Notes: a model not told the origin generated them from the sequence alone. A stretch of 48,415 nucleotides of DNA from JBBDSJ01 sp040905025 (GCA_040905025.1 JBBDSJ010000035.1:1-48415); one strand, 5' to 3'. Counted from the stretch's first letter, positions 25,095 to 34,504 are shown. A program made the numbers and translations.

Positions 25095-25166
25095 GTAACC
25101 TTTGATTTATTACGTCCTTTGGTTTCGTAACCGGCGCATCCATGCGCCACTGCCCAGAGGCTCCTT
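25095..25166 (+). repeat. ~73-bp hairpin element, copy C
   Basis: Reads GTAACCTTTGATTTATTACG, TCCTTTGGTTTCGTAACC, hairpin GGCGCAT-CC-ATGCGCC (perfect 7-bp arms), then ACTGCCCAGAGGCTCCTT. It fills the gap between the TraB/GumN gene and the MscS gene, starting immediately after the TAA stop codon (25092-25094). Confidence 0.88.
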
Positions 25167-25200
25167 GAATACAATTTCATTTCTTTAGCAGGGTTTTAGC

Positions 25201-26334
25201 ATGGATACAATGAATACGCTGATCGCTGAGTTCAGTTCTGTAATTAATACTGATCCATGGATTATGCAGGTATTTCTGGTGGTGTTTTTTACGCTGGTGC
25301 TGGCGTTTGTACAAAAGCGCATATGCCGGCGCTTGCAAACACAACTGGATCGCTCGCCGCTGTTCTGGGACAGTACCTTGCTGGAGGCATTGACCAAACC
25401 ATTGACATTGTTCATATGGATAGTCGGTCTTGCCTTTGCCATGCAGATTATCTATGCCGAAACCGGTGCAGCAATTTTCGAGGCTGTTGAGCCAATACGT
25501 GATGTAGCGGTCATCGGTACGATGACCTGGTTCATGGTGCGTTTTATTACCTGTGCGGCCAACAAGATTGTCAGCATGCGTGAAGAAAACGGCGAGCCCT
25601 ATGACCGGACTACGGTGGATGCCGTCACCAAGCTGCTGCGCATTTCAATCATCATTACCGCTGTACTGGTAGCGCTGCAAACACTCGGGTTTTCAGTTTC
25701 GGGCGTGCTGGCTTTCGGCGGGATTGGAGGTATTGCCATTGGCTTTGCTGCCCGTGATTTGCTGGCCAACTTTTTCGGCGGATTAATGGTGTACATGGAC
25801 CGGCCATTCGCCATCGGTGACTGGGTGCGTTCACCGGATCGCGAAATTGAAGGCCACATTGAGGATATTGGCTGGCGCCTGACGCGCATTCGTACCTTTG
25901 ACAAACGGCCATTGTATGTGCCGAATTCTGTATTCAACCAGATATCACTGGAAAATCCGTCACGCATGTCGAATCGGCGCATCAAGGAAATTGTCGGTGT
26001 GCGTTATGATGACGCCGGCAAGGTCGGTATGATTGTCGATGACATCAAAAACATGATCAAGAATCATCCCGAGATTGATACCAATCACACATTGATTGTG
26101 AATTTTGATTCGTTTGCACCGTCATCGCTTGATATCCTGGTATATACATTTACCAAAACCCGTAACTGGGTAGAATTCCATGCAATCAAACAGGATGTAT
26201 TGCTGAAAATTATTGATATTATCGAAAGTCATGGCGCTGAATGTGCGTTCCCGACGTCAACTGTGCATGTGCCTGACGGACTCAGATTGCAGCAACTGGA
26301 AATGGCCACTGATGAATCCGGTTCTACAACATAA
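25201..26334 (+). CDS. MscS-family mechanosensitive channel
   Basis: 377 residues. Three to five hydrophobic segments lie in the first 185 residues; the pore helix and beta domain are typical: VLAFGGIGGIAIGFAARDLLANFFGGLMVYMDRPFAIGDWVRS. The following VEDIGWRLTRIRTFDKRPLYVPNSVF region (read here as GHIEDIGWRLTRIRT) is the cytosolic beta domain. Length and layout are close to E. coli YnaI. It should open under membrane tension to release osmolytes. Single gene with its own ATG at 25201 after an AGCAGGG ribosome-binding stretch, directly following a repeat element. Confidence 0.9.
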   Translation: MDTMNTLIAEFSSVINTDPWIMQVFLVVFFTLVLAFVQKRICRRLQTQLDRSPLFWDSTLLEALTKPLTLFIWIVGLAFAMQIIYAETGAAIFEAVEPIRDVAVIGTMTWFMVRFITCAANKIVSMREENGEPYDRTTVDAVTKLLRISIIITAVLVALQTLGFSVSGVLAFGGIGGIAIGFAARDLLANFFGGLMVYMDRPFAIGDWVRSPDREIEGHIEDIGWRLTRIRTFDKRPLYVPNSVFNQISLENPSRMSNRRIKEIVGVRYDDAGKVGMIVDDIKNMIKNHPEIDTNHTLIVNFDSFAPSSLDILVYTFTKTRNWVEFHAIKQDVLLKIIDIIESHGAECAFPTSTVHVPDGLRLQQLEMATDESGSTT

Positions 26335-26371
26335 TTTTGCTGATATGCAACCAAACCATTAAGCTGTCTGT

Positions 26372-27220
26372 ATGCAACTGACGTTTACAAAAATGCAGGG
26401 CTGCGGCAATGACTTTATTGTAATTGACGCCCGTGCCGGGCCGGTATCGTTGACACCGGCGGTGATGCAGCGTCTGGCGGATCGGCATTTTGGCGTGGGT
26501 TGTGACCAGATATTATTGCTTGAACCAAGTCAGAATCAAGCTGCAGCTGTACGCTACCGGATTTTTAATGCCGATGGTGGCGAGGTCGAGCAATGCGGCA
26601 ACGGTGCGCGCTGTATTGCGCGTTATTTGCAGCGCCATGGTTTTGCCGATTCTGATCAAATTGTGGTTGATACCAGCATCGGGCTGATCACGCTGTATTT
26701 TTCCGATCATAATGAGGTGCGGGTCAATATGGGGCCGCCACGGTTTGCACCGGCAGAAATACCGCTCAAGGTCGATGCCGTGCAGGATCAGTATGCGGTG
26801 ATCGTGGCCGAACGGACACTGCGATTCCGGGCAGTGTCGATGGGCAATCCGCATGCTGTGTTTCAGCTGGAAGATCTGGGTGTACACGACATAAACAAGG
26901 TGCCGCTGGCAATGCTGGGGCCCTTGATCCAGAAGCAGTCACTGTTTCCTGCAGGCGTCAATGTCGGCGCAATACAAGTTCTGGATCGACAGCATATCCG
27001 TTTGCGTGTGTATGAGCGCGGTGCCGGTGAGACACTTGCCTGCGGTACGGGTGCCTGTGCTGCCGTGGTTGCAGGTATTCAGGCGGGTGTGCTTGATAAT
27101 AGCGTGACAGTAGATTTACCCGGTGGACGCTTGTCTATCGAGTGGCAAGGTCAGCCGGATGCGCCCGTCTGGATGACCGGGCCGGCTGAATTTGTTTTTT
27201 CCGGAACTATTGAGCTTTAG
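26372..27220 (+). CDS. dapF: Diaminopimelate epimerase
   Basis: Interconverts LL- and meso-diaminopimelate for lysine and peptidoglycan synthesis. 282 residues, standard length. Two catalytic cysteines: Cys75 in EQCGNGARC and Cys224 in LACGTGACAAVV, placed in the two symmetric halves. The N-terminal FTKMQGCGNDFIVIDAR is diagnostic. The dapF-DUF484-xerC order is widely conserved in gammaproteobacteria; DUF484 follows after three bases. Confidence 0.97.
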   Translation: MQLTFTKMQGCGNDFIVIDARAGPVSLTPAVMQRLADRHFGVGCDQILLLEPSQNQAAAVRYRIFNADGGEVEQCGNGARCIARYLQRHGFADSDQIVVDTSIGLITLYFSDHNEVRVNMGPPRFAPAEIPLKVDAVQDQYAVIVAERTLRFRAVSMGNPHAVFQLEDLGVHDINKVPLAMLGPLIQKQSLFPAGVNVGAIQVLDRQHIRLRVYERGAGETLACGTGACAAVVAGIQAGVLDNSVTVDLPGGRLSIEWQGQPDAPVWMTGPAEFVFSGTIEL

Positions 27221-27223
27221 GCG

Positions 27224-27952
27224 ATGACCGACGACAAACAGAAATCACAGGTAACCAGCAAGCCTGCCGGTGCCGATGCAATGACAAATTCCATTATTGA
27301 ATATTTGCGTCAGCATCCGGGCTTTTTTAATGAGCATCCGGAGTTACTGAGTCAATTACAGATCCCGCATGACAGTGGCGATGCTGTGTCATTGATTGAA
27401 CGCCAGATGAGCGTTCTGCGTGAACAAAATCAGCTTACACGGCAGAAGTTGCGTGAGCTGATCGAGATTGCACAGGCGAATGAAGAGCTTGCCCGGCGCA
27501 TGCATATGCTGGCGCTGACTTTGATGGACGCGAAACAACCGGCAGAAATATTTACATTGTTATATGAAAGTTTACGCAGTAATTTCACTGCCGATTTTGC
27601 TGTAGTACGTGTGTTTGGCCGGCCCTTGCTTGCCGACTTTGCCGACGGCGATGAATTCGTCGGTGCAGATGCCAAAGGTGCAGCACTGTTCAAAAGTGTT
27701 ATTGACAGCAAGCGGCCGATTTGTGGTCAGCTTAAACACCAGCAGCAGGTGTATTTATTTGACGATACCAGTAATGCACCCACCTCGGGTGTCATGGTGC
27801 CGTTGGCGGGTGATGGCTGGAGCGGGATTATGGCCATTGGCAGTCACGACCCGGAACGTTTCCAGCCGGGTATGGGTGTGGATCTGCTGACGAACCTGGG
27901 TGAAATCCTGAGTCTGATTCTTAAACCCTGGGTAATCAGCGCAAAGTCATGA
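27224..27952 (+). CDS. DUF484 family protein
   Basis: 242 residues. Typical DUF484 start (IIEYLRQHPGFFNEHPELLSQLQIPHD) followed by a coiled-coil segment (about 65-100, LIERQMSVLREQNQLTRQKLRELIEIAQANEEL in native order) and a GAF-like C-terminal domain (VMVPLAGDGWSGIMAIGSHD, then VDLLTNLGEILSLIL). Function unknown; conserved between dapF and xerC, which suggests a role connected with cell division or chromosome resolution, but that is inference. Confidence 0.92.
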   Translation: MTDDKQKSQVTSKPAGADAMTNSIIEYLRQHPGFFNEHPELLSQLQIPHDSGDAVSLIERQMSVLREQNQLTRQKLRELIEIAQANEELARRMHMLALTLMDAKQPAEIFTLLYESLRSNFTADFAVVRVFGRPLLADFADGDEFVGADAKGAALFKSVIDSKRPICGQLKHQQQVYLFDDTSNAPTSGVMVPLAGDGWSGIMAIGSHDPERFQPGMGVDLLTNLGEILSLILKPWVISAKS

Positions 27953-27977
27953 CGCCCGGCTCGACGGCCAGAATGCA

Positions 27978-28871
27978 ATGAACTCTGTGGCAATCCGGCA
28001 GCTGGAAGATTATCAGCAATCGATTCAGCATCTGGCAGCGCAAACGCAACAGAATTACCGGCGCGATCTGCAACAATGGCTGAAGTATTGTAACAGCCAT
28101 GGTGTCGACAGCTGGACGGCACTGGATGTGCACCAGGTGCGTGGTTTTGTTGCCTGGCGGCATCGTAATGGCCAGACCGGTCGAACCATTCGCCGTAACC
28201 TCTCCGCCCTGCGCTCGCTGATCCGTTACCTGATCAATCTCGGCATACTGGATAACGATCCCACCCAGACAATCAAAACACCGAAAAGCCCACGGCGTTT
28301 GCCAAAAGTACTGGATGTTGATCAGATGCGGCAACTGGTCGAGATTGAAGGTGATGATATTCTTACGGTTCGCGATCGCGCGATTCTGGAACTGTTTTAT
28401 TCCTCGGGATTGCGCCTCAGCGAGCTGGTGAGTCTGGATTGCAACAGCCTGAATTTGCCGGCGGCGAGTCTGCGCGTTATTGGTAAAGGCAGCAAGGAAC
28501 GCGAATTGCCATTGGGGCGGCATGCGGCTCAAGCCTTGCGCAACTGGCTTGCGGTTCGCAGTGAATGGGTCACAGCTGCAGTGCCGGCATTGTTTGTCAG
28601 CCAGCGCGGCCGCCGCCTGACTGCGCGGGCAGTGGAACTGCGTATCAGCCACTGGGCCCGGCGCCAGGGGCTGCCATTGCATGTACATCCACACATGCTG
28701 CGGCATTCGTTTGCAAGCCATATGCTTGAGTCCAGCGGTGATTTACGTGCTGTGCAGGAGTTGCTTGGGCATGCCGACATCAGTACCACCCAGGTATACA
28801 CACATCTGGATTTTCAGCATCTGGCGCATGTTTATGACGGCGCCCATCCGCGCGCCCGCAAAATCAAGTAA
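27978..28871 (+). CDS. xerC: Tyrosine recombinase XerC
   Basis: Site-specific recombinase resolving chromosome dimers at dif together with XerD. 297 residues. The N-terminal SAM-like DNA-binding domain (about 10-95) is followed by the catalytic domain with Arg146 (SSGLRLSELV), the Lys hairpin (GKGSKERELPLG), His239-x-x-Arg242 (HMLRHSFASHML), His265 (LLGHADIST) and Tyr274 (TQVYTHLD): all residues of the active site are present. XerC rather than XerD is chosen because of the dapF-DUF484 context. The preceding gene ends 25 bases upstream. Confidence 0.94.
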   Translation: MNSVAIRQLEDYQQSIQHLAAQTQQNYRRDLQQWLKYCNSHGVDSWTALDVHQVRGFVAWRHRNGQTGRTIRRNLSALRSLIRYLINLGILDNDPTQTIKTPKSPRRLPKVLDVDQMRQLVEIEGDDILTVRDRAILELFYSSGLRLSELVSLDCNSLNLPAASLRVIGKGSKERELPLGRHAAQALRNWLAVRSEWVTAAVPALFVSQRGRRLTARAVELRISHWARRQGLPLHVHPHMLRHSFASHMLESSGDLRAVQELLGHADISTTQVYTHLDFQHLAHVYDGAHPRARKIK

Positions 28872-28908
28872 GTCCGCGGTAGCGGACGAATCGGGCAAAT
28901 CGCCAGCC

Positions 28909-28937
28909 CTGACTTCACCGCGCTTAACCTTTATACT
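28909..28937 (+). promoter_or_regulatory. Candidate promoter for hslVU
   Basis: CTGACT (28909-28914), 17-base spacer, TATACT (28932-28937); 4/6 and 5/6 matches to sigma-70 consensus, 65 bases before the hslV start. A small stem GTCCGC-GGTA-GCGGAC lies upstream at 28872-28887, just after the xerC stop. A heat-shock sigma-32 promoter is expected for hslVU in this group, but I could not identify one clearly. Confidence 0.35.
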
Positions 28938-29001
28938 CGCTGCCCACGCATGGTGACGAAAACCACGCAACATTCAGTCTATCAACCCACAGTATTTCTA
29001 T

Positions 29002-29538
29002 ATGAATCAATTACATGGAACAACAATTTTGTCCGTGCGCCGGGCCGGCACAGTGGCGATGGGCGGTGACGGCCAGGTGTCGCTCGGCGATACCGTCATG
29101 AAAGGCAACGCCCGCAAGGTGCGGCGGCTGTATCATGACAAGGTGCTGGCCGGGTTTGCCGGCGGTACGGCTGATGCTTTCACCCTGTTTGAACGGTTTG
29201 AAGGCAAGCTGGAGCAGCATCACGGGCATTTAACCCGTGCCGCCGTCGAAATGGCCAAGGACTGGCGTACCGATCGCATGTTGCGCCGGTTGGAGGCCAT
29301 GCTTGTTGTCGCTGATACAACGACATCGTTGCTGATTTCCGGCAATGGTGACGTCATTGAGCCGGAAGACAACATTATGGCGATCGGTTCCGGCGGTGGT
29401 TATGCCCTTGCCGCCGCCCGGGCGCTGTCACAACAAACTGAACTGGATGCCAGGGCAGTCGTCGAAAAGGCGTTACATATTGCGGCTGATATCTGTATCT
29501 ATACCAATCACGAAATTACCCTGGAAGTATTAAACTGA
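29002..29538 (+). CDS. hslV: HslV peptidase subunit of the HslUV protease
   Basis: 178 residues. The N-terminal MNQLHG is removed so that Thr7 becomes the catalytic residue (TTILSVRRAG). GDGQVSLGDTVMKGNARKVRRL is the family hallmark. HslV forms a double hexamer degraded-substrate chamber that is opened by HslU, encoded five bases downstream. The operon also carries the DUF971 gene and ubiE. Confidence 0.97.
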   Translation: MNQLHGTTILSVRRAGTVAMGGDGQVSLGDTVMKGNARKVRRLYHDKVLAGFAGGTADAFTLFERFEGKLEQHHGHLTRAAVEMAKDWRTDRMLRRLEAMLVVADTTTSLLISGNGDVIEPEDNIMAIGSGGGYALAAARALSQQTELDARAVVEKALHIAADICIYTNHEITLEVLN

Positions 29539-29543
29539 AATTT

Positions 29544-30920
29544 ATGAATGCTGAAGTAAAAGCTGTAGCAAGTGATGCCGGCGAGCGGAATCTCACGCCG
29601 CAGGCAATTGTGAATGAACTGAACAAGCACATTATTGGTCAGGAAGCGGCCAAGCGTGCCGTCGCAATTGCCCTGCGCAATCGCTGGCGCCGTTCACAAG
29701 TCGAGCCGCATTTGCGTAACGAGATCACGCCAAAGAACATTCTGATGATCGGGCCGACCGGCGTGGGAAAAACCGAAATTGCCCGGCGTCTGGCCAGGCT
29801 TGCAGATGCCCCGTTTATTAAAGTCGAGGCGACCAAGTTTACTGAAGTCGGTTACGTCGGCCGTGATGTGGAATCAATCATCCGTGATCTGGTAGACGCA
29901 GCAGTCAAAATGACACGGGAATATGAAATGGAACAGGTACATGATGCAGCACGCGCAGCGGCGGAATCACGGGTGCTGGATATCCTGCTGCCACCGGCAC
30001 GCCGTTATGGCAATGATGTGGATGATACCAGTGAGGCCGATTCAGCCACGCGGGAACGCTTTCGTCTGCGCCTGCAGGCCGGTGAACTGGATGACAAGGA
30101 AATCGAGGTGGAACTGAATATGCCCAATATCGGCGTAGAGATCATGGCGCCGCCCGGCATGGAGGAAATGACGAACCAGTTGCAGCAGATGTTCCAGAAT
30201 GTTTCCGGTGGCCGCAAGAATACCCGCAAGCTGAAGATCAGTGATGCACTCAAGCTGTTGACCGAGGAAGAAGCTGCAAAACTGGTGAATGAAGATGATA
30301 TCAAGGCCCGTGCGGTAGAACGTGTTGAAGAAAAGGGTCTGGTGTTTATTGACGAGATAGACAAAATCACCGCCCGTGCCGGTCAAAACAGTGGTCCGGA
30401 TGTATCACGCGAAGGTGTCCAGCGCGATCTGCTGCCATTGATCGAAGGCAGTACAGTGAGTACCAAATATGGCATGGTGCGTACGGATCATATTCTGTTT
30501 ATTGCTTCCGGTGCCTTTCATCTGACCAAGCCCTCGGACCTGATTCCGGAATTGCAGGGCCGTCTACCCATACGGGTGGAACTCGAGGCGCTGGGTGCGC
30601 CCGAATTTGTTCGCATTCTCACCGAGCCGGATGCCTCATTAACCGAGCAATACACTGCACTTCTGGCGACCGAGGGCGTCCAGCTGGAATTCAGTGATGA
30701 TGCCATTACCCGACTGGCGGAGATCGCATTTCAGGTAAATGAATCCACCGAGAACATCGGTGCAAGGCGTCTGCATACGGTGCTGGAACGGCTGTTTGAG
30801 GATTTGTCATTTACCGCATCGGACAAGCATGGTGAACAGATCACCATAGACAGTGCCTATGTTGATCAACGCCTGACGTCGCTGGCACAGGATCAGGATT
30901 TAAGCCGCTATATTCTGTAG
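29544..30920 (+). CDS. hslU: HslU ATPase subunit of the HslUV protease
   Basis: 458 residues, AAA+ unfoldase. N domain with LTPQAIVNELNKHIIGQ, Walker A GPTGVGKTEIARR at about 70-82, Walker B LVFIDEIDKI near 268, the I-domain (about 110-245) with a MEEMTNQLQQMFQNVSGG segment, and the C-terminal SRYIL tail that inserts into HslV and activates it. It lies five bases after hslV, so both are made from one message. Confidence 0.97.
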   Translation: MNAEVKAVASDAGERNLTPQAIVNELNKHIIGQEAAKRAVAIALRNRWRRSQVEPHLRNEITPKNILMIGPTGVGKTEIARRLARLADAPFIKVEATKFTEVGYVGRDVESIIRDLVDAAVKMTREYEMEQVHDAARAAAESRVLDILLPPARRYGNDVDDTSEADSATRERFRLRLQAGELDDKEIEVELNMPNIGVEIMAPPGMEEMTNQLQQMFQNVSGGRKNTRKLKISDALKLLTEEEAAKLVNEDDIKARAVERVEEKGLVFIDEIDKITARAGQNSGPDVSREGVQRDLLPLIEGSTVSTKYGMVRTDHILFIASGAFHLTKPSDLIPELQGRLPIRVELEALGAPEFVRILTEPDASLTEQYTALLATEGVQLEFSDDAITRLAEIAFQVNESTENIGARRLHTVLERLFEDLSFTASDKHGEQITIDSAYVDQRLTSLAQDQDLSRYIL

Positions 30921-30922
30921 CC

Positions 30923-31309
30923 ATGAATCAGCCTGTTATTCATCCTGTTTCAATCAAACTGCACCAGCAGTCGCGGCTGCTGGATATCGAGTTTGAAGAT
31001 GGCGCAAAGTTTGAATTGTCATGCGAATATCTGCGTGTGAATTCACCGTCGGCAGATGTGCAGGGGCATGGACCGGGTCAGCAAACCCTGCAGGTCGGCA
31101 AGGAGCGGGTCAACATCAAACAGATCGAACCGGTGGGCAATTATGCAGTGAAGCTGCATTTTGATGATGGCCACAATACCGGTCTGTATTCATGGTCGTA
31201 TTTGTACGAGCTTGGCAAAAACCAGCCGCAAAACTGGCAGGCGTACCTGGATGCATTGCAGGCCCGTGGTCTTGCGCGCAAAACACCTGCAGATGACGCA
31301 GAGAAATGA
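30923..31309 (+). CDS. DUF971 protein (gamma-butyrobetaine hydroxylase N-terminal-like)
   Basis: 128 residues. Conserved core: LLDIEFEDGAKFELSCEYLRVNSPSADVQGHG, INIKQIEPVGNYAVKLHFDDGHNTGLYSWSYLYELG. DUF971 proteins resemble the N-terminal domain of gamma-butyrobetaine hydroxylase and are often found beside hslU and ubiE in gammaproteobacteria. Biochemical role unknown. Starts two bases after hslU and overlaps ubiE by four (ATGA), so it belongs to both runs. Confidence 0.92.
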   Translation: MNQPVIHPVSIKLHQQSRLLDIEFEDGAKFELSCEYLRVNSPSADVQGHGPGQQTLQVGKERVNIKQIEPVGNYAVKLHFDDGHNTGLYSWSYLYELGKNQPQNWQAYLDALQARGLARKTPADDAEK

Positions 31310-32064
31310 CGGAACCTGCAGACTTCGGTTTTAAGCAAGTCAGTCCGGATGAGAAAACCCGGCGCGTGCGGGCCGTGTTTGAATCAGTAGCGCCACGATA
31401 CGACATCATGAATGATCTCATGTCACTCGGTATGCACCGATTGTGGAAACGTCATGCAGTGGCCCTGCTGAATATCCGGCCCGGCCAGCAGATACTGGAT
31501 CTGGCCGGTGGCACCGGTGATCTGACGCATTTGATTCATGCACAACTGCGGCCGTCAATGCAGGCAACCGCAGGCCGTATCATTTTAAGTGACATCAACC
31601 CGGCGATGCTGACACTGGGGCGTGATCGTTTGCTGAACGAAGGACTGGTAGAGGGAATTGATTATGTGCAGGCGAATGCCGAAACATTGCCATTCCCGGC
31701 ACAGTCATTTGATCGCATTTGTATCGCCTTTGGTTTGCGTAATGTCACGGACAAGGCGGCGGCATTGCACTCGGCTTACACGGCATTGCGTTACGGCGGT
31801 TGTTATCTGATCCTGGAATTTTCGCGTTTGCTGCTTACGAGTCTGGAGCCGTTTTATGATGCGTATTCATTCAAATGGCTGCCATGGCTGGGTGAACGCA
31901 TCGCCGGTGATGCGGACAGCTATCGTTATCTGGCTGAATCAATCCGCAAGCATCCGGACCAGGCGGCCTTGACCGGTATGCTGCATGCTGCCGGTTTTGC
32001 CCGGGTGGAATGCAGCAACCTTGCCGGTGGCATTGTCGCTATCCATCGCGCCTACAAGCTCTAG
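31306..32064 (+). CDS. ubiE: Ubiquinone/menaquinone biosynthesis C-methyltransferase
   Basis: 252 residues. SAM-dependent enzyme that adds the C-methyl group in ubiquinone (and menaquinone) synthesis. Motifs: VFESVAPRYDIMNDLMSLGMHRLWKR, SAM motif I LDLAGGTGDLT near 65, DINPAMLTLGRDRL, and FGLRNVTDKAAAL. The tail ends NLAGGIVAIHRAYKL, as in E. coli. It starts within the DUF971 stop and is followed three bases later by ubiJ. Confidence 0.96.
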   Translation: MTEPADFGFKQVSPDEKTRRVRAVFESVAPRYDIMNDLMSLGMHRLWKRHAVALLNIRPGQQILDLAGGTGDLTHLIHAQLRPSMQATAGRIILSDINPAMLTLGRDRLLNEGLVEGIDYVQANAETLPFPAQSFDRICIAFGLRNVTDKAAALHSAYTALRYGGCYLILEFSRLLLTSLEPFYDAYSFKWLPWLGERIAGDADSYRYLAESIRKHPDQAALTGMLHAAGFARVECSNLAGGIVAIHRAYKL

Positions 32065-32067
32065 ACG

Positions 32068-32790
32068 ATGAACAGTTCGGATCACATTTTTTCGGCAGCC
32101 AGCGTCTCACCGGTATCGGCCGCGTGGCTGGAACAGTTGTTCAAGCAGATGAGTCTGCGTATAAACCAGCTGCTGGCCTATGATCCGGATACACAAGTGG
32201 CCATGCAGGCACTTGCTGGCCGCAGTATCCGGCTGGAGATACTGGATCGAAACCAGCAGCAGCCACTGGCTACAGTTTACCTGTTGCCTGACGCCGACCG
32301 GTTACACCTGGCTGCAAGCGGGCCGGCAACGGTGGATGTGGTTATACGCGGCCGGCCGGCCGCATTGCTGGGCTTGTTACGGACAACTGATAAACAGGCG
32401 TTGAAACCGGGTGCGGTTGAATTGCGTGGCGACATTCATCTGGCCCAACAAGTACAACAGATTGCCCGCGCCATCCGGATCGACTGGGAACAATTCGTTG
32501 CCGACTATTGTGGTGATCTCGTCGCGCACAGACTTGGACGGACGGTACGCGACATGCGCAGTTTTCTCCAGGATTTTCGCCGCAGTGTCAGCGCCGATAT
32601 CAGCGAGTATCTGCAGCATGAACAGCAACTGCTGGCGACGCCGGTCGAAATAGGCGAATTCAACGATGCCGTTGATCAGCTGCGTAATGATGTAGATCGG
32701 TTGAGCCAGCGCCTGCAGCGGCTAGAACAGCAATACAGGCAACGTAATGAAAACGTTGCCGGCCGCAATAATAACGGAACCCGCCACTAA
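32068..32790 (+). CDS. ubiJ: Ubiquinone biosynthesis accessory factor (SCP2 domain)
   Basis: 240 residues. UbiJ helps assemble the soluble ubiquinone-synthesis complex by binding the hydrophobic intermediates. The SCP2 lipid-binding domain spans about 30-135 (GRSIRLEILDRNQQQPLATVY, VDVVIRGRPAALLGLLRT, GDIHLAQQVQQIARAI). A C-terminal coiled coil (EFNDAVDQLRNDVDRLSQRLQRLEQ) follows. It is located between ubiE and ubiB as in E. coli and slightly longer than the E. coli protein; the ubiB ATG uses its last stop base. Confidence 0.9.
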   Translation: MNSSDHIFSAASVSPVSAAWLEQLFKQMSLRINQLLAYDPDTQVAMQALAGRSIRLEILDRNQQQPLATVYLLPDADRLHLAASGPATVDVVIRGRPAALLGLLRTTDKQALKPGAVELRGDIHLAQQVQQIARAIRIDWEQFVADYCGDLVAHRLGRTVRDMRSFLQDFRRSVSADISEYLQHEQQLLATPVEIGEFNDAVDQLRNDVDRLSQRLQRLEQQYRQRNENVAGRNNNGTRH

Positions 32791-34457
32791 TGTTATTTAC
32801 TCCGGGACAGGCCTTTCGGCTACTGGCAATACAGCGCGTACTAATCCGTCATGGTCTCGATGAAATTGTTTTTGCGACTCATCTTTTCAGACCGGTGCGG
32901 TTCCTGCTGTATCTGTTGCCGTGGAACTGGTTCCGGCGTCCGCGTGGCAGCCGGGCAAAACGCTTGCGCAATGTGCTGGAAGAACTCGGGCCGATCTATG
33001 TCAAGTTTGGTCAACTGCTGTCGACCCGGCGCGATCTTTTACCGGAAGACATAGCCGAGGAATTCTCCCAGCTGCAGGATCATGTCACGCCATTTCCGGG
33101 TATTCAGGCACGACAGATAATTGAGACAACACTCGGTCATCCGCTGACCGATGTATTTTCGGAATTTGATGAAACACCACTGGCATCGGCATCGATTGCT
33201 CAGGTACATACGGCAACCCGGCTGGATGGCCGCAAGGTGGTGATCAAGGTGGTGCGTCCCGGTATCAATAAAACCATGCGCAGTGACTTGTCACTGATCC
33301 GGACACTGGCGATTATGGCCGAGCGCTACTGGCCCGGCGGTCGATACATGCGCCCGACCAACGTTGTCCGCGAATTTGAAAAAAACCTGCTCGGTGAACT
33401 GGACTTGTTGCGTGAGGCGGCCAATGCATCACAACTGCGGCGTAATTTCCTTGGCTCCGAAGTTCTTTATGTGCCGGAGATACACTGGGATTTGACTCAT
33501 CATGATGTCATGGTAATGGAGCGCATTTCCGGCATCCCGGTACGCGACATAGAAGCATTGCACGCTGCCGGTATTGATATGAAATGGCTGGCCGAGGCCG
33601 GAATGGAAGCGTTTTTCACCATGGTATTCCGTGACAGCTATTTTCATGCTGACATGCATCCCGGCAATATATTTGTGTCACGTCCGGAACCGGGCAAGCC
33701 GCCACGCTTTATTGTCGTTGACTTTGGCATCATGAGCTCGCTGAATGAGTTTGATCAGCGTTATCTGGCGGAAAATTTTCTTGCCTTCCTGGACCGTGAC
33801 TATCAGCGTGTCGCAGAACTGCATGTAGAGTCCGGCTGGGTGCCGCCATATACACGTGTGGATGAATTCGAGTTTGGTATCCGTGGTGTATGTGAGCCAT
33901 TGCTGGAACGGCCCATGCGCGAAATATCAATTGGTGATCTGTTGCTGCGTCTGTTCCAGACAGCCAAACAGTTCAATATGGAAATCTTGCCGCAACTTTT
34001 ACTGCTGCAAAAAACACTGGTCAACGTTGAGGGACTCGGCCGCGATTTGTATCCGGATCTGGATCTCTGGAAAACCGCACGACCGCATCTGGATCGCTGG
34101 ATGCAGGATCGGCTCGGCGTGAAAGGCCTGGTCAAGGCGACCAAACGCAATCTGCCGCTCTGGATTGATCGTTTGCCATCAGCACCCAACAAGGCATTGC
34201 ATGTGCTCGAACGCCTGCACGAAGGCAAGCTGCAGTTTGAATTGCATGCCCGGCAAATGGATGAACTGCGTGACGAAATCCGCCGGCATAGTCAGCGTAC
34301 GATTCTGGCTGTTGCCGGTTCAGTGTTTGTGCTTGCCGCTGCTGTCATGTTCGGGCTGGATGGTGGATCTATTGATATGTTCGCCGGTGTGCCGGTGCTG
34401 TCATGGCTGCTCGGTGGTACAGGTTTGGCATTACTGTTCCTGTCCATGAAAGATTGA
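32790..34457 (+). CDS. ubiB: ABC1-type atypical kinase required for ubiquinone synthesis
   Basis: 555 residues, member of the UbiB/ADCK family (ATPase activity supporting extraction of quinone precursors from the membrane). KxGQ motif in GPIYVKFGQLLSTRRDLLPEDIAEEFSQLQD, the alanine-rich nucleotide loop ASASIAQVHTATRL in place of a glycine loop, HADMHPGNIFV near 287 and VVDFGIM. Two C-terminal hydrophobic helices (about 512-550) anchor it to the inner membrane. Starts on the ubiJ stop codon (TAATG). Confidence 0.95.
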   Translation: MLFTPGQAFRLLAIQRVLIRHGLDEIVFATHLFRPVRFLLYLLPWNWFRRPRGSRAKRLRNVLEELGPIYVKFGQLLSTRRDLLPEDIAEEFSQLQDHVTPFPGIQARQIIETTLGHPLTDVFSEFDETPLASASIAQVHTATRLDGRKVVIKVVRPGINKTMRSDLSLIRTLAIMAERYWPGGRYMRPTNVVREFEKNLLGELDLLREAANASQLRRNFLGSEVLYVPEIHWDLTHHDVMVMERISGIPVRDIEALHAAGIDMKWLAEAGMEAFFTMVFRDSYFHADMHPGNIFVSRPEPGKPPRFIVVDFGIMSSLNEFDQRYLAENFLAFLDRDYQRVAELHVESGWVPPYTRVDEFEFGIRGVCEPLLERPMREISIGDLLLRLFQTAKQFNMEILPQLLLLQKTLVNVEGLGRDLYPDLDLWKTARPHLDRWMQDRLGVKGLVKATKRNLPLWIDRLPSAPNKALHVLERLHEGKLQFELHARQMDELRDEIRRHSQRTILAVAGSVFVLAAAVMFGLDGGSIDMFAGVPVLSWLLGGTGLALLFLSMKD

Positions 34458-34504
34458 GAGGAACTCAGGTTATGGAAATTAGAATGTAGATGATGGAGTC
34501 TGCA

